Positions 1 through 8,460 of a stretch of DNA of 64,000 nucleotides are shown one piece after another (the stretch's first letter is position 1; every line of letters begins with the position of its first letter). Origin of the DNA: an uncultured Paracoccaceae bacterium (lineage in GTDB: Bacteria > Pseudomonadota > Alphaproteobacteria > Rhodobacterales > Rhodobacteraceae); assembly GCA_947500005.1 (NCBI GenBank), contig CANMQJ010000013.1, positions 91,796 to 155,795 on the forward strand, written 5' to 3'. The notes beneath the pieces are model-generated. The model saw nothing but the letters and a program-made list of their open reading frames with translations. It ran no database searches and was not told where the DNA came from. A program made the position numbers and the translations under genes.

Positions 1-82
1 GACGCCCCGACGCGCTCAGCCTTTCGGCCAGCACGCAGCCGGCGGATCCGGCGCCGACGATGATATAGTCGTATTGCCCCAA
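1..82 (-). CDS. GMC-family oxidoreductase, N-terminal fragment (runs off left edge)
   Basis: Only the first 27 codons are present. Read leftward from a TTG at 82 they give (M)[19 protein letters not shown], the FAD-binding dinucleotide fold (GxGxxG with AGCVLA) typical of glucose-methanol-choline oxidoreductases such as choline or alcohol dehydrogenases. A purine-rich GGGGGAGG lies just upstream of the TTG and supports that start. FAD-dependent oxidation of an alcohol or choline-like substrate is the family role. The substrate cannot be judged from this fragment, because the substrate domain and the His/Asn active-site pair lie outside the window. Confidence 0.8.
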   Translation of the reverse strand, partial: MGQYDYIIVGAGSAGCVLAERLSASGR

Positions 83-223
83 GCGCGCCTCCCCCGATCC
101 CGTTCACACAAGCGGAACATCGTGCGCTTAGCAATAACGAGAGCGCTTGTTCAATCGGAATTGCAAACCTACGCAGTCGACATCACTTCTCGGAGTTCCA
201 AGCGAATTCACGCCGTCGCATCA

Positions 224-261
224 AATGCAGTACGCGCGCGCGAATGCAGTACGCGCGCGCG
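224..261. repeat. Perfect 19-bp tandem duplication with alternating CG tract
   Basis: The unit AATGCAGTACGCGCGCGCG occurs twice head to tail (224-242 and 243-261) with no mismatch. It lies in the 247-bp gap between the oxidoreductase start and the TPR gene. The alternating purine-pyrimidine CGCGCGCG could adopt Z-form DNA, but no function is evident. Confidence 0.85.
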
Positions 262-329
262 GCGGTTTTGCGGTAAAGGTCAGGTCCGTCCGAACTGTCT
301 GCCAACCGGTTTCACGCACGCGCCCGGGC

Positions 330-926
330 TCAATAGCTGTAGGTCAACCCCGTGCGGATCGCCTCGCGTAGCGAGGCCTCGGCCCATGTGCCTTCGCCGC
401 CGCGCGCCTTGATCTCGCGCCATTGGGCGATGGCCCGGTCGGTGTCTCCGGTTTCGACGAACCCCTGGCCCATGTAGCTACGCGCCAGCAGGTTGCCGGG
501 ATTGGCGTCTATGGCGCGGCTGTAATAGGTCTCCGCCAGTGCGGCGTTGCCCAGTTTGCGATGGGTGAAGCCCCAATATGTCAGGACGAGGTCATCGTCC
601 TGCGGCATCTGGTCCAGAAGCATCTGGGCCTCTTCCAGGCGCCCGGCATATGCCAGTTCGCGCACCGCGTCGCGCAGCGTGTCGAGATCGAGGGAGGAGG
701 CCTTGTCAGGACGTACACAGCGTTCGATTTTCGGATCCCAGACGCCATTGACCTTCTTGGAATAACGCACCCACGCTTTCTTTACCGGGTCCCATTGCCT
801 CTCGGAGTAGCAGTCCTTGGTGGTCTGCGTCTGCTTGGGCGGGGTCGGCGTCGTCATGTCGCTGCCGGCGGCGTGAAGCCCTGCGGGCAGGGTCGTCATC
901 AGGGCAAGGGCGAGAAGCGCGCGCAT
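330..926 (-). CDS. Exported tetratricopeptide-repeat (TPR) protein
   Basis: A 198-residue protein. The start at 926 is chosen because it is followed by a clean signal peptide (MRALLALALMTTLPAGLHA, cleavage near residue 19) and preceded by CGGAG; the frame stays open upstream but that stretch reads as junk. After a short Cys-containing segment (DCYSERQWDPVKKAWVRYSK), residues ~95-190 form TPR-like helices, including 'LTYWGFTHRKLGNAALAETY' and 'NPGNLLARSYMGQGFVETGD'. TPRs are protein-interaction scaffolds, and a periplasmic location is inferred from the signal peptide. No enzymatic motif is visible and the partner is unknown. It is a single gene with a 109-bp gap to the small secreted-peptide gene upstream. 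Confidence 0.8.
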   Translation of the reverse strand: MRALLALALMTTLPAGLHAAGSDMTTPTPPKQTQTTKDCYSERQWDPVKKAWVRYSKKVNGVWDPKIERCVRPDKASSLDLDTLRDAVRELAYAGRLEEAQMLLDQMPQDDDLVLTYWGFTHRKLGNAALAETYYSRAIDANPGNLLARSYMGQGFVETGDTDRAIAQWREIKARGGEGTWAEASLREAIRTGLTYSY

Positions 927-1035
927 ATCTTGAACTCCGTTCGGAAAGGTGGCCTTTCCGAAAGGATAAGGCATATGGAGGTCGCGGCGAGAGCCACTTG
1001 TCCCGCCGCTGCCATCACGTTTCGGTGAGCCGCGC

Positions 1036-1194
1036 TCAGCTGTTGACGATCTTTTCGCAGCTTTGCGTGTCGGCGTTCCATTGCGACCCCATGGCGCAGG
1101 ACTGCGCCTGGTGCTGTCGGTCCGAGCACATGGCAAATGAGGCCGCGGGCAGGGCGACAAGGGCGAAGGCAGTCAGAACAATCTTGGCAGTCAT
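1036..1194 (-). CDS. Small secreted cysteine-containing protein (52 aa)
   Basis: A short gene encoding 52 residues, preceded by a good ribosome site (GGAGAGAGTG) before the ATG at 1194. Residues 1-21 form a signal peptide (MTAKIVLTAFALVALPAASFA). The mature ~31-residue peptide begins MCSDRQHQAQSCAMGSQW and has three Cys (23, 33, 46). The spacing C-x9-C-x12-C and the 'CAxGxxW' motif resemble a truncated peritrophin-A-like chitin-binding module. My recollection is that similar small proteins are common in Rhodobacteraceae, but I cannot verify this. It lies downstream of purB on the same strand, separated by hairpins at 1263-1313. Function unknown. Confidence 0.7.
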   Translation of the reverse strand: MTAKIVLTAFALVALPAASFAMCSDRQHQAQSCAMGSQWNADTQSCEKIVNS

Positions 1195-1262
1195 CACTCT
1201 CTCCTGAATGAAATCGGTGCAGGAGCAAAGGTAGCGCGGATTGCCGGTGTCTCAAAGAATTT

Positions 1263-1313
1263 CCTGACGCAGCGTCAGGCTGGGCGGCGTCCTGCCCGCG
1301 AAACGGGCAGGAC
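1263..1313 (-). terminator. Two tandem hairpins downstream of purB
   Basis: Hairpin one has a perfect 10-bp stem (GTCCTGCCCG at 1289-1298 with CGGGCAGGAC at 1304-1313, loop CGAAA). Hairpin two pairs CCTGACGC with GCGTCAGG (1263-1279) and on the minus strand is followed by AAATTCTTT. Directly after the purB stop, they probably end its transcript, although the T-tract is weak. Confidence 0.6.
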
Positions 1314-1320
1314 AGGGGCA

Positions 1321-2628
1321 TCACTCCTCGCCGAAGACGCGGGCAAAGATCGTGTCTACATGCTTGGTGTGATAGCCGAGGTCGAATTTTTCCTCGATTT
1401 CCTCGCGGCCGAGCGCGGCGGTCACGTCCGGATCGGCCAGCAGCTCTTGCTTGAAATCGGTCCGGTGTTCCCAGACCTTCAGCGCGTTGCGCTGCACATA
1501 GGTATAGGCGTCCTCGCGGCTGACGCCCGCCTGCGTGAGCGCGAGAAGGACGCGCTGGCTCATCACCAGGCCGGGGAACTTGTTCATGTTCTCCAGCATG
1601 TTCTCGGGAAAGATCAGCATCTTGTCGACGACGCTGGTCAGCCGGGCAAGGGCGAAGTCCAGCGTGATGGTGGCGTCGGGACCGATCATCCGCTCGACCG
1701 AACTATGCGAGATGTCGCGCTCGTGCCAGAGCGCCACGTTCTCCATCGCCGGGATCACCGCCGAACGGACCATGCGCGCGAGCCCGGTCAGGTTCTCGGT
1801 CAGCACCGGGTTCTTCTTGTGCGGCATCGCCGAGGAGCCCTTCTGCCCCATCGAGAAGAATTCCGCTCCTTCCAACACCTCGGTGCGTTGCATATGGCGG
1901 ATCTCGATCGCGATGTTCTCGATCGAACTGGCGATCACGCCCAGCGTGGCGAAAAAGGCGGCGTGGCGGTCGCGGGGGATGACCTGCGTGCTGATCGGTT
2001 CAGGCACCAGTCCCAGCTTGTCGCAGACATGCTCTTCGACGCGCGGGTCGACATTGGCGAAGGTGCCGACAGCGCCGCTGATGGCACCCGTTGCGATCTC
2101 GGCGCGCGCGTCGCGCATGCGCGAAAGGTTGCGGTCCATCTCGGCATAGAAGCGGGCAAAGGTCAGGCCCATGGTGGTGGGCTCGGCATGGATGCCGTGC
2201 GAGCGACCGATGCGCACGGTGTCCTTGTGCTCGTAGGCGCGGCGCTTGAGCGCGGCCAGCAGCGCCTCGAGATCGGCGATCAGGATATCGGCGGCGCGGG
2301 TAAGCTGAACGTTGAAACAGGTGTCGAGCACGTCCGAAGAGGTCATGCCCTGGTGAACGAAGCGGGCCTCCTCGGAGCCCACATGCTCGGCCAGGTGGGT
2401 GAGGAAGGCGATCACGTCATGCTTGGTGACCGCCTCGATCTCGTCGATCCGGGCCACGTCGAATTCCACGTCCTTGGCCTTCCACACGGCCTCGGCATTC
2501 TCGCGCGGGATCACGCCCAGGTCGGCCATCGCGTCGCAGGCATGGGCCTCGATCTCGAACCAGATGCGGAACTTGGTCTCGGGCGACCAGATGGCGACCA
2601 TGTCGGGACGGGAATAGCGGGGGATCAT
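1321..2628 (-). CDS. purB: Adenylosuccinate lyase
   Basis: A 435-residue fumarase/aspartase-superfamily enzyme. It removes fumarate from SAICAR and from adenylosuccinate, at two steps of purine synthesis, in the cytoplasm. The start at 2628 gives MIPRYSRPDMVAIWSPE, the usual PurB N-terminus; an upstream in-frame extension is ignored. The superfamily signature GSSAMPHKKNP is present in 'SMGQKGSSAMPHKKNPVL', 'VHQGMTSSDVLDT' carries the TS/SD motif, and 'GRSHGIHAEPTT' carries the catalytic-region His. Length is normal for the bacterial family. It is a single leftward gene with hairpins behind it. Confidence 0.97.
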   Translation of the reverse strand: MIPRYSRPDMVAIWSPETKFRIWFEIEAHACDAMADLGVIPRENAEAVWKAKDVEFDVARIDEIEAVTKHDVIAFLTHLAEHVGSEEARFVHQGMTSSDVLDTCFNVQLTRAADILIADLEALLAALKRRAYEHKDTVRIGRSHGIHAEPTTMGLTFARFYAEMDRNLSRMRDARAEIATGAISGAVGTFANVDPRVEEHVCDKLGLVPEPISTQVIPRDRHAAFFATLGVIASSIENIAIEIRHMQRTEVLEGAEFFSMGQKGSSAMPHKKNPVLTENLTGLARMVRSAVIPAMENVALWHERDISHSSVERMIGPDATITLDFALARLTSVVDKMLIFPENMLENMNKFPGLVMSQRVLLALTQAGVSREDAYTYVQRNALKVWEHRTDFKQELLADPDVTAALGREEIEEKFDLGYHTKHVDTIFARVFGEE

Positions 2629-2756
2629 CGGCGGGACCTTCTCACAGGGGGCAAGGGGCGTGTTCGCGCGGGTCATAGACCGGGGCGCGCGATGGAACAA
2701 GCCATGCGCGCGGTGATGAGACGGTTTGCCCCCGCCACGTACCGATGATCGCCGTC

Positions 2757-3974
2757 TCAGTCCTCGAGACGTGTCACGACATGTGAGGACGCTTCGAGCG
2801 TGCGGTGCACGGGGCAACGGTCCGCGATTTCCAGCAGCCGCGCGCGCTGTTCGGCATCGAGCGCCCCGTCGATCCGGATCACGCGGTCGAACCTGTCGAC
2901 CTTGCCCGGGGGCGTGCCCGGTCCGGCGTCCTGGGCGTGAACCTTGTCATGGCTGACATCCACGCTGACATGCTCCAGCGGCCAGCCCTTTCGGCGGGCA
3001 TACATGCGGATCGTCATCGACGTGCAGGCGCCAAGACCGGCGGCGAGGAATCCGTAGGGCGACATGCCCCGGTCGGTGCCACCATAGGCCGGGGGTTCGT
3101 CGGCCAGCAGATGGTGGCGCGGCCCGGACTGGATATCCTGCAGGAACCCCGCGGGGTCGGCCTCGGTCACGCGAACGATCCCCTCGGGCGCGCCGGGCGG
3201 CGGGGCTGGAGGCGAAAGATCGGCATAGCGCGCGACCCAGGCCGCGATGACGCCGGCGGCATATTCCGCATCGCCCGCGCGCGTGATCAGGTGGTCGGCG
3301 TCGTCGAGCGTCACGAAACTCTTGGGGTGGCGCGCGGCGGTAAAGATGCGGGTGGCGTTGTCGATCCCAACCGTCTCGTCACCCGGGGCGTGCATGACCA
3401 GCAGTGCCGCGTCCAGCTTTTCGATCGCGGGCCGCAGCGCGGTTTCCGAGATGTCGCGGACGAAATCGCGGCCGATGCGGAACGGACGACCTGCCAGCGT
3501 GACCTCGGCTGCGCCATCCTCGTGGATGCGGGGCAGGGCCTCGGAGAAATGATGGGTGACGTGGCTCGGGTCGAAGGGCGCGTTGAGCGTGGCCACGGCC
3601 CGCACCGAGGGGATTTCCGCCCGGGCGCGCAGCACTGCCGCCCCGCCGAGCGAATGGCCGATCAGAAGGTCGGGCGCCATGTCGCGCCCGACAAGATAGC
3701 GCGCCGCCGCTACCAGATCCTCGACATTCGAGGTGAAGGTCGTGTTGGCGAATTCGCCCTCGGAATGGCCGAGCCCCGTGAAATCGAAGCGCAGCACTGC
3801 GATGCCCATCGCCGCCAGTCGAGCGGCTATGCGCCGCGCGGCCGGGATATCCTTGGAGCAGGTGAAGCAATGGGCGAAGAGTGCGGTGGCCAGAACCGGC
3901 CCCTCGGGCAGGTCTAGCCGCGCGGCAAGCTCGTTGCCATCGTGGCCGGTGAATGCGATGCGTTCGGTGGGCAT
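2757..3974 (-). CDS. Bifunctional alpha/beta hydrolase-OsmC fusion protein
   Basis: 405 residues with two domains. Residues 1-~250 are an alpha/beta hydrolase with nucleophile elbow GHSLGG (Ser108), a candidate acid Asp199 in 'HAPGDETVG' and His228 in 'DDADH'. Residues ~265-405 are an OsmC/Ohr-like domain with the two expected redox Cys, C317 in 'GLGACTSMT' and C387 in 'DRCPVHRTL'. OsmC proteins reduce organic hydroperoxides. The hydrolase may release or process acyl or ester substrates, but the true substrate is unknown. The fusion recurs in proteobacteria. It stands alone on the minus strand, divergent from the EEP gene at 4135. Confidence 0.92.
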   Translation of the reverse strand: MPTERIAFTGHDGNELAARLDLPEGPVLATALFAHCFTCSKDIPAARRIAARLAAMGIAVLRFDFTGLGHSEGEFANTTFTSNVEDLVAAARYLVGRDMAPDLLIGHSLGGAAVLRARAEIPSVRAVATLNAPFDPSHVTHHFSEALPRIHEDGAAEVTLAGRPFRIGRDFVRDISETALRPAIEKLDAALLVMHAPGDETVGIDNATRIFTAARHPKSFVTLDDADHLITRAGDAEYAAGVIAAWVARYADLSPPAPPPGAPEGIVRVTEADPAGFLQDIQSGPRHHLLADEPPAYGGTDRGMSPYGFLAAGLGACTSMTIRMYARRKGWPLEHVSVDVSHDKVHAQDAGPGTPPGKVDRFDRVIRIDGALDAEQRARLLEIADRCPVHRTLEASSHVVTRLED

Positions 3975-4134
3975 TGGGAAATCCTGAGTGGTGCTGCGCG
4001 CCCAAGATGGCCGGGCGGCCCGGGGGGCGCAACCCGGCCGGGCCGCGGGTCACGCCAAGGTGACGCCTCGTGCAGGACACTGGACCTTTTCCGGAGCTCA
4101 TGTCACCTCTGCCGATCTGTGCGAAGGAAACGGG

Positions 4135-4995
4135 ATGCTCAAGATTCTTTCCGGCATATTCGGCGCCTTGCTGGTGGCAAGCTATCTGGGTGCGCTGCAT
4201 CCTGCGGGCGACAGTCTTGCGGTGTTCCGGCCGGTCTGGGCGGCGATCTTTGCCCTTTGCGTGATCTGGACCGCGTGGCCCCGCCGGGTGCGCTGGCCGC
4301 TGGCCGTGGCGGGGATGCTGGCCATCGTGCATTTGGTCTGGCCGCTCTGGGTCCCGTCGCAGGTACCGGCCGGGGGGCTGGTGCTGTACCAGCAGAACCT
4401 GCTCTACAATCGTCAGCACGATGCCGCCTGGCTGGACGCCGTGGCGCGGGCGGCACCGGACGTGATCACGTTGGAGGAGGTTTCGGTTCGCAACGAGGTG
4501 CTTCTGGGCAGACTTGGAAACAGTCATCCGGCCCAGGTCCTGTGCCCGTTCGCCACGGTGGGAAGCGTGGCGGTCCTGTCGCGGTTTGCCAAGGTGCCTG
4601 GCAGCGAGACATGCGTCGAGCGGCAGGGGTTGGCTGCGATGCAGGTCGAGACGCCGCAGGGCAGGGTCACGCTGGCGGCGCTGCATCTGCGCTGGCCCTG
4701 GCCGCAGGGGCAGGCGGCGCAGGTAGAGCGATTGCTGCCGGTTCTGGAGGCCCTGCCGCGACCGGTCGTTCTGGCCGGGGATTTCAATGCGGTCGGTTGG
4801 TCGCATAGCGTCCGTCGGATCGCGCGGGCCACCGGCAACGAGCGGATAGGTCCGCTCAGGCGCAGCTTCGTCCTGCCGCATGTTCGGTACCCGGTCACGA
4901 TCGACCACGTCCTGGCCCCGGGTGGGGTGGCCGAGATCATGCCGCGCCTCGGATCGGACCATTTCGGCGTCCTGGCGCGGGTATTGCCCAACTAG
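4135..4995 (+). CDS. Endonuclease/exonuclease/phosphatase (EEP) family protein, membrane-anchored
   Basis: 286 residues. The ATG at 4135 is preceded by GAAGGAAACGGG and is favoured over in-frame upstream starts. The N-terminal ~75 residues contain two or three hydrophobic segments, so the catalytic domain is probably tethered to the inner membrane and faces the periplasm. EEP motifs are visible: 'YQQNLLYN' (Asn), 'PDVITLEEVS' (metal-binding Glu), 'LHLRWPWP', 'LAGDFNAV' (GDFN) and 'LGSDHFGVLA' (SDH). Members cleave phosphodiesters in nucleic acids, phospholipids or phosphoinositides; the substrate here is not predictable. Its stop overlaps the stop of the convergent cyclo-ligase gene by 3 bp. 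Confidence 0.85.
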   Translation: MLKILSGIFGALLVASYLGALHPAGDSLAVFRPVWAAIFALCVIWTAWPRRVRWPLAVAGMLAIVHLVWPLWVPSQVPAGGLVLYQQNLLYNRQHDAAWLDAVARAAPDVITLEEVSVRNEVLLGRLGNSHPAQVLCPFATVGSVAVLSRFAKVPGSETCVERQGLAAMQVETPQGRVTLAALHLRWPWPQGQAAQVERLLPVLEALPRPVVLAGDFNAVGWSHSVRRIARATGNERIGPLRRSFVLPHVRYPVTIDHVLAPGGVAEIMPRLGSDHFGVLARVLPN

Positions 4996-5648
4996 AGCGT
5001 TCGGAAATCCCGGACGGTGCCATCGCCCAGAACCCCGTGGTCCATCCCGATGTCCCAGGGCATGGGATAGATCGTTTCCATCGCCGAGAAGCCCTGCCCG
5101 GTGCCGATGACTGTCGGGCGCGGCGAGAGCGCGGCAAGCGTGCGGTCGTAGTAGCCGCCGCCATTGCCCAGGCGAAAGCCAACACTGTCGAGGCCCAGCA
5201 CCGGGGCGATCACGAGATCCGGAGCAAGCCACGCGCCCGAGACGGGAACCGGAATGTTCCAGACCCCGCGCTCCATCTTCGCGCCGGGTGCCCATTCCCG
5301 AAACCTTACAGGAGCATTCCGCCCAACGACGACCGGCAGGGCGATACGCGCTCCCCGCGCATGGGCTGCCGCCATCCAGCCGCGCAGGTCCGGTTCCGCC
5401 CGGATCGGCCAGTAGGCGGCGACGATCAGGCCGGGCGCTGGGTTTACCAGCCTGTCGAGGCCTGCCGCGATGACCTCCGCCTCTCGCTGGCGCATCTCCT
5501 GCGATTGTGCGCGCCGCAAGTCGAGCAGGCGCGCGCGTTGGGCCTTGCGAAACCGGTTCACGTCGCGCCAGGCGTCGGGATCGACCGGAAAGCCGTTCAC
5601 AAGCTCATGTGCGAAGCAGGGCGGGTTCCCGGGCGTGTCGTCGGTCAT
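4992..5648 (-). CDS. 5-formyltetrahydrofolate cyclo-ligase
   Basis: 218 residues. The enzyme converts 5-formyl-THF to 5,10-methenyl-THF with ATP, salvaging folate for one-carbon metabolism in the cytosol. The diagnostic loop [12 protein letters not shown] is at 161-172. The N-terminal basic helix '[15 protein letters not shown]' supplies the phosphate-binding Lys/Arg, and '[11 protein letters not shown]' is also typical. An N-terminal extension of ~25 residues precedes the normal start of homology. Its stop overlaps the convergent EEP gene. It lies 10 bp downstream of dddP on the same strand, so the two are probably co-transcribed; one-carbon salvage beside DMSP metabolism may be coincidence. 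Confidence 0.93.
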   Translation of the reverse strand: MTDDTPGNPPCFAHELVNGFPVDPDAWRDVNRFRKAQRARLLDLRRAQSQEMRQREAEVIAAGLDRLVNPAPGLIVAAYWPIRAEPDLRGWMAAAHARGARIALPVVVGRNAPVRFREWAPGAKMERGVWNIPVPVSGAWLAPDLVIAPVLGLDSVGFRLGNGGGYYDRTLAALSPRPTVIGTGQGFSAMETIYPMPWDIGMDHGVLGDGTVRDFRTL

Positions 5649-5658
5649 GTTCCGCAGC

Positions 5659-6999
5659 TTACCGGCCCATCAGGGCCGCGTCGAACGGGTATTTCGTCAG
5701 GTTCTCGTAGCCATCCTCGGTGATAAGCACCTGGTCCTCGAGCTTGATCGAGAAATCGCCGCCCACCTCTCCGACGCAGGCCTCGACGCAGAGTACCATG
5801 CCCGGCTCCAATGCGTAGTCGAAGGCGCCGGACACCGCCCTGTCGGGATAGGCGACCAGGGGCCATTCATCGCACAGACCCACGCCATGCATGAGGCAGC
5901 CGTATTTCTGCTGCTGGTACTTTTCGGCAAGCCGGTGGGCATTCTCGGTCAACTCGGGGATCGCCACCCCGGGTTTCAGCATCTCCATATTGGTCATGAT
6001 ATGCTCATGTGCGTGCTGCATGGCTTCGATCATGTCGGGGCGCGGCCGCGTGTCGCCGATCCACCAGGTCCGGCTGATATCGACGCAGATCCCGTAAGAC
6101 CCGATGAGATCCGTGTCGAAGGCGATGATCTCGTTTCGCTGCGTGATCCGCGGGCCGCATTCCTGGAACCAGGGGTTCGTTCGCGGCCCCGAGGCAAGAA
6201 GCCGCGTTTCGATCCATTCGCCGCCGCGCCGGATGTTCTCGGCATGAAGCACTGCCCAGATGTCGTCCTCGGATGTCCGGCCGTCGCCAACATTGGCACG
6301 GGCGAAGCGTTCCATCTCGGCCACCGCGGCCTCGCAGGCGTGGCTGGCGCAGCGCATGGCCAGGATCTCGTCGGGGCCCTTGATTGCGCGGGTCTTCTCG
6401 GTGACCTCCTCGCCCTCCATCACCTCGAAGCCCTGCGCCTCGAGCGCTCGCAGCCCGTGCAGCATCACCTTGTCCACGGCCAGCCGCCTGTTGCCCGCCC
6501 CATGCGCGGCGATCAGCAGGCGCACCTCGTTGGCGAAGGTATCGGCGGCCACGTCCACCTTGTCGCCCCGGTCGAAATAGAACAGGTCCGCGCCCGAGCG
6601 CACCTCGCGCACGAGCGGGTTGAAGGAGGACAGGAAGGGCGCGTTCTTGTAATCCCAGATCACCATGTAGCCATCGGCGCAAAGCAGCACCGCGCGGAAC
6701 GGGTTATGCGTGTTCCAAAGCTGCATGTTGGTGCTGTCGGTCGCATACCGGATGTTGAGCGGATCGAAGAGCAGGATGCCGCCATAGCCGCGATCCACCA
6801 CCGCCCGCGTCAGACGCCGCCAGCGGAAATCGCGCATCCGAACCAGATCGGGCAGGTCAAGTCCGGCCGCCGCCCATTCGGCAAAGGCCAACTGCGTCGG
6901 CCCGATCTCGATACGGTCGTTGTCGTTCGGGCTGCCATCGCCCAGCGTGGCCCCTCGGCTCGGGTCGATCTTGCGCGTGTCTCGGTAATGCAGATTCAT
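5659..6999 (-). CDS. dddP: DMSP lyase DddP (M24-peptidase-fold metalloenzyme)
   Basis: 446 residues. DddP cleaves dimethylsulfoniopropionate (DMSP) to dimethyl sulfide and acrylate in the cytoplasm of marine bacteria. The protein begins [20 protein letters not shown], very close to known Roseobacter DddP sequences as I recall them, and aligns without gaps to the published residue numbering. The six metal ligands are D295, D297, D307, H371, E406 and E421; the catalytic Asp is D377 ('[10 protein letters not shown]'), and W95 and Y366 are also present. Ordinary M24 aminopeptidases lack this exact set. The ATG at 6999 has an AGGAG site. No other ddd gene is adjacent; a folate cyclo-ligase gene follows and a GDPD-like gene is divergent. 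Confidence 0.95.
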   Translation of the reverse strand: MNLHYRDTRKIDPSRGATLGDGSPNDNDRIEIGPTQLAFAEWAAAGLDLPDLVRMRDFRWRRLTRAVVDRGYGGILLFDPLNIRYATDSTNMQLWNTHNPFRAVLLCADGYMVIWDYKNAPFLSSFNPLVREVRSGADLFYFDRGDKVDVAADTFANEVRLLIAAHGAGNRRLAVDKVMLHGLRALEAQGFEVMEGEEVTEKTRAIKGPDEILAMRCASHACEAAVAEMERFARANVGDGRTSEDDIWAVLHAENIRRGGEWIETRLLASGPRTNPWFQECGPRITQRNEIIAFDTDLIGSYGICVDISRTWWIGDTRPRPDMIEAMQHAHEHIMTNMEMLKPGVAIPELTENAHRLAEKYQQQKYGCLMHGVGLCDEWPLVAYPDRAVSGAFDYALEPGMVLCVEACVGEVGGDFSIKLEDQVLITEDGYENLTKYPFDAALMGR

Positions 7000-7194
7000 C
7001 TCGGGCTCCTCCGTGGCCCAAGATTTGACCGCGCTTCCAGCACGATCATGTCGGTTTGCGACGCTCATGGCGCGAAAACCTGTCGCCGCCGGTCCACCCG
7101 CCCCGAAGGTGCAACAAAAGCTTCACGCGGCGGTCACAGGGCCGTTGCCTTTCCGACGTTCTGTCCGCTCACCAACAAACCACTGGAGGGACCG

Positions 7195-8430
7195 ATGCGT
7201 CACCTGACCCTGACCACCGCGCTGCTGGCCATGGCGGCCGGCACTGTCAGCCACGCCATGCCGGATGGCGTCACCTACGGGCCGCGCCCATTCTACCTGA
7301 TCGACCGCATGGAGGACGGACCGCTCAAGGACAAGCTGGCCTCCTGCCAGGGGCAGAGCGCGAAGCGGTCGAAATTCTCGATCGGACATCGCGGAGCGCC
7401 GCTGCAATTCCCGGAACACACCGTCGAATCGAACCGGGCCGCGGCGCGGATGGGCGCAGGCATCTTGGAATGTGACGTGACCTTCACCGCGGACAAGCAA
7501 CTGGTCTGCCGCCATGCACAGAACGACCTGCATACCACGACCGACATTCTCGGCGGTGAGCTTGCCGCGAAATGCACGCAGCCCTTTGCCCCCGCGCAGG
7601 ACGACAAGAAGGCCAGTGCCGAATGCCGGGCCTCGGACATCACGCTGGCCGAGTTCCGCACGCTGACCGGCAAGATGGATGCGGCAAACCGCGCCGCCAC
7701 CACGCCCGCCGAGTACATGGACGGCACCGCCAACTGGCGCACCGATCTCTACTCGGTGCAGGACGGCACCCTGATGACCCATGCCGAGTCCATCGCGCTG
7801 TTCGACAGCCTGGGGGTCGATTTCACGCCCGAACTGAAATCCCCCTCGGTTGAGATGCCATTCGACGGGTTCAGCCAGGCCGATTATGCGCAGAAGCTGA
7901 TCGACGAGTACAAGGCGGCCGGCATCGACCCGGCGCGCGTCTGGCCGCAGAGCTTCAATCTCGACGACGTGAAGTACTGGATCGAGAACGAGCCCGAATT
8001 CGGTGCGCAGGCAGTCTATCTCGACGACCGTTACGAGGCGTCGGACGAGGACGAGGGCCCGATCGACCCGATGGACCCCGCCACCTTCAAACCGACCATG
8101 CAGGAACTGGCCGATATGGGCGTCAACTATATCGCGCCACCGATGTGGATGCTTCTGACGACGGACGAGTCGGGCAAGATGGTCGCCTCGGAATACGCAA
8201 AGGCGGCTCAGGAGGCGGATCTGGACATCATCACCTGGACGCTTGAACGCTCTGGCCCGCTCACCTCGGGCGGCGGCTGGTATTTCCAGTCGGTCAAGGA
8301 GGCCACCGATACCGATGGCGACTATTTCACGATCCTGCACGCGCTGCGTGAAGAAGCGGGCGTGATTGGCGTCTTCTCGGACTGGCCGGCCACGGTCACC
8401 TATTACGCGAACTGCATGGGCCTCGAATGA
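7195..8430 (+). CDS. Exported glycerophosphodiester phosphodiesterase-family protein
   Basis: 411 residues. The ATG at 7195 has an ideal CTGGAGGGACCG site and a signal peptide ([21 protein letters not shown]), so a periplasmic product is expected. The GDPD TIM-barrel signatures follow: '[19 protein letters not shown]' (HRG with downstream E and N/S), '[20 protein letters not shown]' (metal E/D and catalytic His). '[13 protein letters not shown]' supplies a later metal ligand and '[11 protein letters not shown]' the last strand. It is longer than bacterial UgpQ/GlpQ because of an insertion around residues 110-190 containing several Cys. It likely hydrolyses glycerophosphodiesters from lipid turnover for phosphate or glycerol supply. 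The 195-bp region shared with divergent dddP holds both promoters, but no clear motif was found. Confidence 0.9.
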   Translation: MRHLTLTTALLAMAAGTVSHAMPDGVTYGPRPFYLIDRMEDGPLKDKLASCQGQSAKRSKFSIGHRGAPLQFPEHTVESNRAAARMGAGILECDVTFTADKQLVCRHAQNDLHTTTDILGGELAAKCTQPFAPAQDDKKASAECRASDITLAEFRTLTGKMDAANRAATTPAEYMDGTANWRTDLYSVQDGTLMTHAESIALFDSLGVDFTPELKSPSVEMPFDGFSQADYAQKLIDEYKAAGIDPARVWPQSFNLDDVKYWIENEPEFGAQAVYLDDRYEASDEDEGPIDPMDPATFKPTMQELADMGVNYIAPPMWMLLTTDESGKMVASEYAKAAQEADLDIITWTLERSGPLTSGGGWYFQSVKEATDTDGDYFTILHALREEAGVIGVFSDWPATVTYYANCMGLE

Positions 8431-8460
8431 CGGGTCTTCTCAACCGGGCCGGGGCAGGCT

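Noticed and set aside
3379..5295. 638-codon minus-strand frame spanning hydrolase, EEP and cyclo-ligase genes
   Set aside because: It crosses three real genes in other frames and has no recognisable motif.
5470..7194. Long N-terminal extension of the GDPD-like gene
   Set aside because: The extension is antisense to the cyclo-ligase and dddP. The start at 7195 has an ideal ribosome site and signal peptide.
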